Origin: Acanthaster planci
Lineage: Eukaryota; Echinodermata; Asteroidea; Valvatida; Acanthasteridae
Assembly: GCF_001949145.1 (NCBI RefSeq)
Contig: NW_019091642.1
Coordinates: 274,435 to 338,434, forward strand
Direction of reading: 5' to 3'
DNA length: 64,000 nt
Part shown: positions 20,818-30,932 of the stretch, piece after piece
Numbering within the stretch: the first letter of the stretch is position 1
Layout: each line of letters opens with the position of its first letter
Translations under genes and position numbers: made by a program
Notes under the pieces: model-generated
What the model saw: the letters and a program-made list of their open reading frames with translations, nothing else
What the model was told of the DNA's origin: nothing
Databases searched by the model: none

Positions 20818-23800
20818 GTGAGATTGATGGATTGTGGGCACAGACTTGGCTGTCCCCTGAATGTTAGGAGTTGACAATGACTATCTCAGTAGATACAGGC
20901 AGTGTGGGGGTCCTTAGTTGGGTCTTGTACAGCGATGCTCAATGCTCCTGTGTTTGTGGAATGTCTAGTTCACACTTCACAGCTTACCCTAGTTTGGTTT
21001 GGTTTTGTTACCAATAAACTCTTCGTTTTTTAAAGGAGCATGTAGCACAGAGCTTTTATGTAGGTGTCCATACCCTGAAAGGCACATGGGTATTTCCAGA
21101 AATTGGGGGTCCATTTCTTAAGTGTTCCTGTCACATCTGACATGATTTTGTAAGTTCAGAGCACATTTTCTAATTTCCAAGAGTAATGAATTAATGCAAA
21201 TTACCAGCCACACAAATAGTAATAGTTTGAAATTCTGGTAATATTTCCATGTCAAATAACAAAGGTCAGATGTAACAGGAACTCAAAAATGTGACACTTT
21301 TTGACCCGTAATTTCTGGAATCACCCACATAGACAGGTTACTCTGTGGTAGTATATACAACTTTTATACTTATTATTATCGTAATCAGGAAATGAATGGT
21401 CATGAAGTGAGGTAACTATGCTAATCTTGATGGATGTCTCTCACAGCGCAAAGTGCCGCTAGCCAGGGGTCCTGGCTCGTCATTCTGCAGGGAGGTGGTT
21501 GGTGCTGGAATGTCTCAGACTGCTACAAGCGCAGCTTAAGCGGCTTAGGCTCGTCATACCGACTGCCGAAAGAGATGCCATTTGGTGGGATAATGTCGCC
21601 TAATGCCACAGTCAACCCAGAATTCCACGACTGGAACATGGTGATGATCAACTACTGCGACGGTGCATCATTTTCAGGTACAGTGAATAGGCAGTTTTTG
21701 CTTGAATACAAATGCAGTTTGTTCTTTGGGCCAACCCTAGTTCACAAAGGGAAGGATGACCATGTTCATGTTTTGGGAAGTTTCATCTCAGGATAGGAAC
21801 ATTCAACTGTTCTTGTGCATGCTTGCCGACTGTTCAGTGTACATGTATGTACATACACATACATGTAAGTGCGTCTTCACCAGTGACAGAGAACCTTGGC
21901 CAACAAGTGAACACCATTACACTATCATTTAGCTTACCCAACACCATCAGGAAGATACCGGAGATTTTGTGCAGATTTGGATGAAAACTTGTCATGCCTA
22001 CTACGTACTGTGTGCATCTTCGTATAGTGTTTGCACACACTTTGTCCCCTGGAGGGTTGAGTGGAGAGTTGAGCAGTGGCCTCCTACATACAGCCCCCCC
22101 AACGCTTCACCTAACTCCTCCCACCTACGTACACTATCCATATTACTAATAAGCCTTGTTGAAGATAAGCCATGCTTCCAAATTTTTTTTTTTTTTAAAT
22201 GTGCGAACATTTATTAATCAATCTTCATTCCTTTAGACTCTACATGTACATGTAGATACATGTACATGTAAGTACAGTAACGCCTCTATAACAAAGTTGT
22301 TTGGACGTGACAAATTACCTTGTTAGAACAGGGACCTTGTGTAATCGGTAATGGAAAACAAAGAATACATACATTTAAAGACTTGGGGAACTAGAATTTG
22401 ACTTTTTGTAAGATGTTTTATTGATAAAGTCTCTTGTTATCTGTGTTTGACTGCACCTTGGTTTTCCAAAAAGGTTCCTTCTTGTTTGTAGCGATTTTTA
22501 CAGCTTTTCTCAATTGTTCCAGAAAACTAACGCCTCTAGTTTAAACAATCTCCAACTGTAGCCCTCCAAAGCATTCTGATATGAATTTGAGGTCATGCAG
22601 TATAATTTCTCTCATTTACACTTGATCCCAGGCAACTTGGAGAAATCAGTCAGGTATAACAACACCAGCATCTACTTCCGAGGTCACCGTGTGCTGAAAT
22701 TGGTCTTGGTCAACTTGTTGCAGATGACAAGCTTAGGGGAAGCTGACCAGATCATTCTGGGTGGTGTGTCTGGTGAGTGACATCCCTTCCCTCCCCAAGA
22801 GTAGTTCTAGAGTACTCCAAAATGTAACACTGGTATGAGATAAATAGGAGTAGTCAAGATCTTAGGATCTTTACACTAGTAATATGAAATATTTTGCCTC
22901 AATGCAAACCTGAAGTAGTTAGACTTCTCTGGCTCTCATTAATGAGATTCAGAAATTGATGAGAATGGAGTGATTGCCTACTGAGTGCATTGGAGGCATA
23001 CATGCATGTACATAGGGACTTATGAGTGAGGGAACTCTTTGTAGACACTCAGTGAGTTGCGATAGTCAAGACCATCACAAGACCAGATGCCAGACTACCA
23101 CATATAACCGTTGGATGGTGAGCACTGACAAGGGTATGCTTTTGTCTGGAACTCAGACTGGATGTCTTGTCTGTCTTGTGATTCATATGGAGTCTGAGCT
23201 ACAACACCGGACACTCGCACAAATGTCCCAGAAGCCAATTTCATAAAGCTGCTTTAGCACAAAATTTGCTTAAGTGAAAAAACCTTGCTTTAATAAGATG
23301 ACCAGCAAAGCTCTTTGTGATGTTGACTGATATTTAGCATGACAGTCACATAGAATTTGGGCCAGTAGCCTTACTTTATTAACTTTTTACAAGGTTTTTC
23401 AAGCTTAAGCAAAGTTTGTGCTTAAGCAGCTCTATGAAATTGGCCCTTGGGTAATGAAATGTGTATTCCTTTCCAATCCCCTACATATGTATCTCTGATT
23501 CATTGTGGGCCTGTAATTTGGTTCATGCGCTAAGCAGTAATTTAACAGCAACCAGTTGGAAATAATCACAGAACTTTTTAACAAGTAGTTTCTTGTTCAG
23601 GGCTCCCACACAGTCATGAAAAATCCCGAACATTCCTGAAAAAGTTGTCCTTGGAAGTCATTTAACCGTAACCCTCCTCAATCCTCCAAAATCCTTCAGA
23701 TGGTTTTGGAGGATTGAGGGTGAATGGCAAATTAAAGTGCCTGGCTTATTGCAAAGGATGCCACGCATGCCGGTCATGGGTTAGACCTTGAGTTGTTTTT

Positions 23801-26577
23801 GCTTTGTCAGGTTTAAATTCGATACTTCTTTTGAATCAACCGCACTGCTCAAGAACGCAATTTGTATTGCCTCAACATAATGACAGGAATTGCTGGAGGA
23901 TTTTGAAGGATTGAGGCAGTAGGCACACCTCCAAGTAACATTTTAAAGAAATTTTGGAGGATTTCGGGGGATTGAGGGAGAATCCAATTCTTTCAACCCC
24001 CTTCCCCCATTGGAGGATTTGGGAGGATTGAGGAGGCCAGCCTAGGGGGGTAAGAGTTAAAAGACATGGATAATTGGGAAATATACATGTAGGCTGTCCT
24101 GGAATCCTTTTTAAAGAGGAAAAAAGTCACGGAAATTCAAGATCATGCAAGGGTTATTTTTTATTGGCTGTTTTTGATATGTTAAGAGAAAAATAAGAAA
24201 TTTTTCTCGTTGTTATTTTCAGTATGAAGTAGTGGCTATGGTCACCTTCTGGTCCATAATACGAATAACCTTTAATTTTCTCCTTCAAATGACTTTAAAT
24301 ATCATGGAAATTGTCATATTTCAATCCTGGAAAGTTCTTGAGAAGTTCTGGAATTGGGTTTTAGATTTCTGTAGGAAACCTGCTTGTTGCTGAGCCATTT
24401 TTTTCTGTGCTTTGTTCATTTGTTGTTCAGCAGTGCTGTTGACCATTTGTTGGCATAGGATTTAGAGTGACTTCTGGGATTACCTCTGATCAAAACACTA
24501 CACAGGCTGCACATTAAAACATGAAATAATGTCTCTACCTGCAGTGTTACTATAATTAGATCCACATGCATTTGGGGCTGATGAAGTCTCAACTTTTGCC
24601 TCAATCCATTCCTTGATGAACCTACCCCTTCCTTTGCTGTTTCCACATGAATTTAGCCATTTCTGTAATGGATGACTTTAAAAGTACCCTTAATAGACAT
24701 GAAACATGATGTTGTCATGCTTTCCTGTGGGGTCAGTTGGATCATGTCCCATCTCATTGCCATTGGAAAATGAAGTAAAGAAAGTGTGATATTATGTCAT
24801 ACATGTAGGTCTTTTTCTTCGGAAGTATGTACAAGTTTACACAAGTCTCAGTGTAAACCACAAATTATTCATAGTGAAATGTAACATTTTTTTAAACTCT
24901 GTGTTTATAAATACATCATGGGGGGGGGTTGAATGTTGTTTTTACAATGTAGCTCCCCAGCTATTGGAAACTAACAACTAATTTCTGAGATGAAACCAAG
25001 GAAACTACCTGTAGGTTGTCCCACTTTCAATACCACTGAGCACTAAAATTCCCCCCCCCACCTAAAAATATCCACCCAAAATGTTGTATTTGTTTTAACA
25101 CACCTCAGAAATATTTCTTTGCCATTGTACATGTGCATGTGGTGCTGTTTATTCATGTGCAATGTGCATATTGTATAGCCCAGGCTATGCTCATGCATGT
25201 TCGGATGTACAGCATATCAATAGCAGTCTTAACTTGCCCCTTTTTATCTTTCACCACTCAGCTGGTGGTTTGGCCATGTATCTTCATGTGGATTTCATCC
25301 GTAGCTTCATCCCTTCTCATATTCCTCTGCGAGGTATTGTGGATGCTGGCTTCTTCTTGAATGAGAGGAACATCTCTGGCTTTGAGCACTACCGCATCCA
25401 CATGGAGAAGATTTTCAACATGCAGAATGCATCAGGTTAGTGTACCATTTAGCATGTTTGGCGTCCTCGTTCCAAAATGTGGGACTGGAAACCTGCAACC
25501 GTTTAACCATGCGATACAAGACTGTTAAGTGGCACACTGGAAACTGCCACTTTCAGCACCACTCCTCTGCTCCAATCGTAGAGTACATCAAAGAGAGATC
25601 TGGTACCTGCTGGTTGTTCTTTTTTTACCCATTTTTATGTCCTCAGTCACACCAACAGTCCAATGGTTACAGTCACACCAACAGTCCAATGGTTAGTGTT
25701 TCAAATGGACATTGGTCTGGCTAGTTTTATGCTTTAAGTTTGAACTACATTACCTCCCTGTCTGCCTGAAAGGTTCAAAATTGATCAAAGACCTCAAAGT
25801 GGTCCAGCAGTCAGGGCCTGGTAACGAGTCAAGGTTTTCAAACTGGAAAAGTTTCAGACCAGTTGTTTATGTCCCCTGCTCAGTACCCACCGATAGTCCT
25901 TACCCCCAGTCTTTTTTCTTGGGGTGCTATGTTCTTGGCAAGTAGTTGTAGCCATATTATTTGGCACTTTAATGTCCCGTAGTTGTGAGGAATGGTGGTG
26001 CAGAAAGTTTTCTTGGTCCTGAAAAATAATGCCCACGCCAAAAATATTTTTTTTAAACCAAACAGGAAGTGTAAACAAGGCCTGCTTGGAAGACAAAAGT
26101 ACAGCCAATAAATGGAAGTGCTTCTTTGCTGAGTATGTCTATCCTTATATCAGCACCACTCCCCTCTTCATTGTGAACTCCGCCTACGATTACTGGCAGC
26201 AATGGTTTATACTGGACCTACGGTGTCACCCGATCCAGTGCCCTGACAAGTTGAAGTACCTTACCAGGCATCACACCATCTTCGTTCATGAGATCAAGCA
26301 GGTTTATCACCACCAGGGTGACGGCATGTTTGTCAGCTCTTGCTATGCGCACAGCCAAGTGTTCCACGACGACACATGGTCGACGTACAGAGTGGGCGGC
26401 AAGACGACAAGAGAAGCATTTGGGGACTGGTACTTTGAACGCACGCCACCAGCCCAGTCAAGGTATATGGATTGCAGCATGGACTATAATTGCAATCCAT
26501 CATGTAAAAGGAGCTGGACATTACCCTTCTATAAGAACGTGACGGATCATTTGAAGGAGTCCACACCTGACTTCTAA
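20544..26577 (+). CDS. NOTUM / pectin acetylesterase family carboxylesterase (5 exons)
   Basis: Exons are 20544-20817, 21447-21677, 22632-22772, 25262-25435 and 26066-26577, all joined in phase 1, giving about 443 residues. An N-terminal hydrophobic stretch (STLCLLLILMWLRC) is a signal anchor or signal peptide. Then come the oxyanion region LQGGGWCWN, the nucleophile motif GGVSAGG split across exons 3 and 4, the acidic member in NSAYDYWQQW and the histidine in SCYAHSQVFHDD. These match the Ser-Asp-His triad of the PAE/NOTUM alpha/beta hydrolases. Metazoan NOTUM removes palmitoleate from Wnt proteins; plant relatives deacetylate pectin. GGGWC and the AYDxWQ wording look closer to the general PAE pattern than to vertebrate NOTUM, so the substrate is uncertain. 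It probably acts at the cell surface or is secreted. The start is the ATG preceding the hydrophobic stretch. Confidence 0.9.
21447..21677 (+). CDS. Esterase exon 2: oxyanion-hole region
   Basis: Starts after tctcacag. WLVILQGGGWCWNVSDCYKR and later DWNMVMINYCDGASFSG are the GGGWC and NxVxxxYCDGxSFxG signatures of pectin acetylesterases. Phase 1 to 1. Confidence 0.95.
22240..22276. repeat. (ACATGT)n-like simple repeat
   Basis: Overlapping acatgtacatgta words; short, common throughout the window's noncoding DNA. Confidence 0.7.
22632..22772 (+). CDS. Esterase exon 3: up to the nucleophile
   Basis: SIYFRGHRVLKLVLVNLL followed by ADQIILGGVSG; the G-x-S-x-G-G nucleophile elbow straddles the following intron (phase 1). 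In related enzymes this serine forms the acyl-enzyme. Confidence 0.95.
23234..23444. repeat. MITE with GCCAATTTCAT ends
   Basis: The left arm starts gccaatttcataaagctgct and the right arm is its reverse complement ending gctctatgaaattggc, with arms of about 52 bp. The middle carries gcttaag words. Elements with this type of end are frequent in marine invertebrate genomes (recollection, not checked). It lies in the intron after esterase exon 3. Confidence 0.85.
23660..24060. repeat. Cluster of GGAGGATTT-GAGGATTGAGG repeats
   Basis: A hairpin (cctcctcaatcctccaaaat / ttttggaggattgaggg) at 23673-23720 is followed by three diverged direct copies of ggaggattt-n-gattgagg at about 23893, 23952 and 24012. 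The hairpin at 18422-18480 belongs to the same family. Confidence 0.7.
25262..25435 (+). CDS. Esterase exon 4
   Basis: Starts AGGLAMYLHVDFIRSFIP, completing the nucleophile motif, and continues through IVDAGFFLNERNISG, the usual DAGxFLD-like PAE strand. Phase 1 to 1. Confidence 0.95.
26066..26577 (+). CDS. Esterase exon 5: Asp and His catalytic members, stop
   Basis: WKCFFAEYVYPYISTTPLFI then NSAYDYWQQW carries the candidate catalytic Asp; FVSSCYAHSQVFHDDTW carries the candidate His; GDWYFERT is the conserved PAE end. A cysteine cluster (DCSMDYNCNPSC) closes the domain. TAA at 26575-26577. Confidence 0.95.
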
Positions 26578-26911
26578 GTGGCAAAAAATATTTGAAGTTG
26601 CAATAATGCTTACTGAAATAGTTTGGTGCAGATCCTTCGATAAATTGTGCCAATAATGACTTTTGGCCTGATTCTAAGGGCCTTAGGAGTCATCTCAAAT
26701 CTCGTCAAGGATAAGTTGTGGAAAAATTGTGGGCAGAGTGACAGGTTGTGGGGGAATCTATGAGCTGGCCATTTACTGTGAAGGCCTGTTTACATTACCA
26801 AAGGGCTTGGAATAGGTGATCAGTAAGTAGTTTGCAGTTTCCAGAGACTGACCTTGGATCACTCTGTTGTTGTGTTCAGTGTTAAAAGACTGAATAAGAT
26901 GGTTGGTTGGA

Positions 26912-26917
26912 AATAAA
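26912..26917 (+). promoter_or_regulatory. Polyadenylation signal of the esterase gene
   Basis: AATAAA about 335 bases after the stop codon, in a suitable position. The surrounding words are repeated at 26938-26974 after an NN join. Confidence 0.55.
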
Positions 26918-26935
26918 ATTCTACACACTGAATTT

Positions 26936-26937
26936 NN
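26936..26937. other. Assembly gap (2 N)
   Basis: NN between two copies of a 37-bp block, ggttggttggaaataaaatt onwards. Confidence 1.
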
Positions 26938-26974
26938 CTGGTTGGTTGGAAATAAAATTCTACACACTGAATTT

Positions 26975-29691
26975 GCTTCACTCACTCGTTACATTTACAA
27001 GTTACCTCCATGATTATATCCATTCAGTTCTAAATTCAATTCTGGAAGCCATTGGTATTTCAAAATTGCAAGGTTTCAAAGTTTGCTTTATCACCAGATT
27101 AAATGCAAATAAAGCTAGATTTGCCTAAAAGTAAAACCATAGCTTTCCAGCCGCAGAAAAAACATAAAGCTTCTTTATTCCAACTTTAAAAAAGCCCCGA
27201 GTAAGGAGTGAGCGATTAAATGTGCAGTCCTTTACCTGTGGCTCTTCTGTGACCAAAACCACGTGGCCCTGAGTTGCGTGCCTGGCCCAAGCCCCAAATG
27301 GGGGGGGGGATCTGTATACAAATACTGATAAATTCATTCCAGGAAGATTGCGGGCAAGTTTTTTAGGAACCTTCGACATTCCACCGCAACGCTCTTCCAC
27401 AGTTTGTCTTCAATTTTCCCCGGACAAGTACTTCAGACAACAACTTGTTCATGTCATGTTCTTTATATTCCTCTGAATAGACAATTTTATACGAGAGCTT
27501 TTATACAGGGATACCAGACTTCTGGCAATTGCTTGTATTTTGACTTTTTTATATTTTGATGAAAAAACCTCAGGCCTTTTGTGGGCCAGATTGACAATAG
27601 TGCACATGGAAAAAACTTACAGCATACAGCACTTTTCTGTTACCACACATGAACATGTATATGCAGCGATATATACAATGTATATATGAGTCAGAGTCCT
27701 CTGAAATCTTGAAATCCTCTGAAATCTTGAAATCCAGTCTGTGAGAAGCGTATTTAGTTGGTTCCCACACATCTTTAGATGGTCAAGAGTAGGGAACCAA
27801 TCATGTCCATGCATCAAAGTAGTTTTGCAAGCTTGTGTATGGAGCATGCCCCCAGTACATGGTGATTGTTTCACGTGTCACAGCCGGACTCTGCATCAAG
27901 ATTTTACTTTTAAATGTTTCAAAGTGGAAGTTGGAAAGTGTGCAAATGTAGAACTAATGATTGAAAATAAGTTCCACTGACACTGGCCAGCAATTGGAAG
28001 AAAGCATGCTGTACCANNNNNNNNNNNNNNNNNNNNNNNNNNNNNNNNNNNNNNNNNNNNNNNNNNNNNNNNNNNNNNNNNNNNNNNNNNNNNNNNNNNN
28101 NNNNNNNNNNNNNNNNNNNNNNNNNNNNNNNNNNNNNNNNNNNNNNNNNNNNNNNNNNNNNNNNNNNNNNNNNNNNNNNNNNNNNNNNNNNNNNNNNNNN
28201 NNNNNNNNNNNNNNNNNNNNNNNNNNNNNNNNNNNNNNNNNNNNNNNNNNNNNNNNNNNNNNNNNNNNNNNNNNNNNNNNNNNNNNNNNNNNNNNNNNNN
28301 NNNNNNNNNNNNNNNNNNNNNNNNNNNNNNNNNNNNNNNNNNNNNNNNNNNNNNNNNNNNNNNNNNNNNNNNNNNNNNNNNNNNNNNNNNNNNNNNNNNN
28401 NNNNNNNNNNNNNNNNNNNNNNNNNNNNNNNNNNNNNNNNNNNNNNNNNNNNNNNNNNNNNNNNNNNNNNNNNNNNNNNNNNNNNNNNNNNNNNNNNNNN
28501 NNNNNNNNNNNNNNNNNNNNNNNNNNNNNNNNNNNNNNNNNNNNNNNNNNNNNNNNNNNNNNNNNNNNNNNNNNNNNNNNNNNNNNNNNNNNNNNNNNNN
28601 NNNNNNNNNNNNNNNNNNNNNNNNNNNNCGCTTCACTCACTCGTTACATGTACAAGTTACCTCCATGATTATATCCATTCAGTTCTGAATTCAATTCTGG
28701 AAGCCATTGGTATATCAAAATTGCAAGGTTCCAAAGTTTGCTTTATCACCAGATTAAATGCAAATAAAGCTAGATTTGCCTAAAAGTAAAACCATAGCTT
28801 TCCAGCCACAGAAAAAACACAAAGCTTCTTTATACAAACTTTTAAAAAGCCCCGAGTAAGGACTGAGCAATTAAATGTGCAGTCCTTTACCTGTGGCTCT
28901 TCTGTGACCAAAACCATGTGGCCCTGAGTTGCCTGCCTGGCCCAAGCCCCAAATGGGGGGGGATCTGTATACAAATACCGATAACTTCATTCCAGGAAGA
29001 TTGCGGGCAAGTTTTTTAGGAACCTTCGACATTCCACCGCAACGCTCTTCCACAGTTTGTCTTCAATTTTCTCCGGACAAGATTTGAGTAAGCACTTCAG
29101 ACAACTTGTTAATGTCACGTTCTTTATATTCCTCTGAATAGACAATTTTATACGAGAGCTTTTATACAGGGATACCAGACTTCTGGCAATTGCTTGTATT
29201 TTGACTTTTTTATATTTTGATGAAAAAACCTCAGGCCTTTTGTGGGCCAGATTGACAATAGTTAGTGCACATGGAAAAACCTTACAGCATACAGCACTTT
29301 TCTGTTACCATACATGAACATGTATATGCAGCGATATATACATTGTATATATGAGTCAGAGTCCTCTGAAATCTTGAAATCCTCTGAAATCTTGAAATCC
29401 AGTCTGTGAGAAGCGTATTTAGTTGGTTCCCACACATCTTTAGATGGTCAAGAGTAGGGAAACAGTCATGTCCATGCATCAAAGTAGTTTTGCAAGCTTG
29501 TGTATGGAGCATGCCCCCAGTACATGGTAATTGTTTCGTGTGTCACAGCCGGACTCTGCATCAAGATTTTACTTTTAAATGTTTCAAAGTGGAAGTTGGA
29601 AGGTGTGCAAATGTAGAACTAATGATTGAAAATAAGTTCCACTGACACTGGTCAGCAATTGGAAGAAAGCATGCTGTACCANTAGACTTTG
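26975..29691. repeat. Duplicated 1.05-kb block around a 612-N gap
   Basis: 26975-28016 and 28630-29691 are near-identical noncoding copies (SNPs and small indels only), joined by N 28017-28628 and ended by a single N at 29692. The structure is best explained by two haplotypes laid end to end. A smaller instance flanks NN at 26936-26937. No gene is seen inside. Confidence 0.85.
28017..28628. other. Assembly gap (612 N)
   Basis: Unknown sequence between the two copies of the 1-kb block. Confidence 1.
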
Positions 29692-29692
29692 T
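29692..29692. other. Assembly gap (1 N)
   Basis: Single N at the end of the second copy of the 1-kb block. Confidence 1.
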
Positions 29693-30642
29693 TATAATAA
29701 ACATCACTGTATCAAACACTAGGCAACAACCAGCAAACTGAGCATAGGACATGTCCAAATGACTAGGCTGTGGCTTAGCTATATCACATAAGTCTATGAG
29801 AAATAATTGAAGCCATTAGCTAGCAGCTCCTATAGGCAGACATGTTAACTAGCCAAGTACAGTAAGTTGGACATGGCTATGCCAAATGCTAAAAAGCAAC
29901 ACCAATGAACACTAATACTTTGTGGAACTTGTCTGTACATGTACACTGTGTCATTCCACACTGTGTTTTGACACCACAAAATATAGGGCCTTTGTGATCT
30001 TGTGTGCAACTTGTAAGTGATGAAGCCTGGCAGTCATGTACATGCGTTGATGAAAATTGGAGACAAACACCTGACAATGGCTGGAAAGAGTTACAGATCT
30101 TCACATCATTTCAGTGATGGGTCCTTGCAGCATTGCCAAGTTCCAAGCACTTTCCATTCTGCTGTGCTGTTATCAAATCGATGAACACCAACTCCAGAAA
30201 CTAATGTGCCAGGGAAAACAAGATTTGAGACAGGAGAGAGTGATGAGTGGAAATATCATTTCATGGGTGTGGAATTGAAAAACAAATCAATTTCTCAGCT
30301 CAGTCAAAACAGGTGCTTTTGTGAATTTGAAAGCTTCACAGGGAAACCCAGTTGAACAAATTTAATACCAAAGGGGCCAACTGTTTCTAATGGCACACAG
30401 GTACAGTCTGAGTTTGCATGAAAACTACTCACCAAATGAGGAGCTGCTTACACATGTTCCTGTTTTCACTACTTAAGAGTTACACTGACAAAAGTACCAG
30501 TTATTCAAATAAAGGGAATAGAGATTCAGTAGCAGGGAGTCTGCAACCAACCACCCACTTGCATCTACACACAGGTGACACATACATGTAATGTTAACAA
30601 GAGTTATGTGTATGAAGCTGGGTGTGTTGGCTGGAGAATCAC
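29693..30642. other. Intergenic stretch without a recognisable gene
   Basis: No exon with a family signature on either strand. The 3' UTR of the giant minus-strand gene would lie here. No convincing minus-strand AATAAA (plus-strand TTTATT) was found close to the stop codon. Confidence 0.5.
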
Positions 30643-30932
30643 TTAATCACTGAAGTGGTTTCCAAACTCACCTCCCCAAGTTGTATTCCAATATCCTGAA
30701 GCAAAAGTCAGCTCCTTGGGTTCCATCTCTATCAAGACATCCCCAACAAGATTTGTGGAAGCGACAAATGTGCCCATGTCGCGTGCAGCGTGCCAGGCAT
30801 CGGTTGCCATGGCCACCCATGATTCCCCGTAGTCATGGCTACGTAGGATGGCCAATCCATGGTAAGACAGGGCATAGAGACTGTTGCTGGAAGGATCCAG
30901 GCCTAGGAGGTTGCCCACATTAGAATGCAAGG
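30643..30932 (-). CDS. Giant gene last visible exon: Asp-box motif and stop
   Basis: Phase 1 start after ctcttgcag. LHSNVGNLLGLDPSSNSLYA then ILRSHDYGESWVAMATDAWH contains S-x-D-x-G-x-x-W, the Asp-box (BNR) signature of beta-propellers. It reads to TAA at 30643-30645. A strong donor (GGGGAG|gtgagt at 30672/30671) lies just before the stop, so the gene may continue to exons not recognised to the left. Confidence 0.65.

Larger units (their letters stand above)
19815..21034. repeat. Tandem copies of exon 1 block of the esterase gene around a single N
   Basis: 19815-20419 and 20423-about 21030 are near-identical (a few SNPs and small indels), separated by one N at 20420. Each contains the entire first coding exon with its donor. 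The abrupt join at an N strongly suggests two haplotypes placed in tandem by the assembler, though a real tandem duplication is not excluded. Confidence 0.9.

Noticed and set aside
27896-28668. Long open frames across the 612-N gap
   Set aside because: They are open only because the bases are unknown; the flanking words have no coding character.
30643-30932. A separate sortilin- or CatSper-like propeller gene
   Set aside because: Only one Asp-box motif is visible and the exon joins the giant gene in matching phase; there is no independent start.
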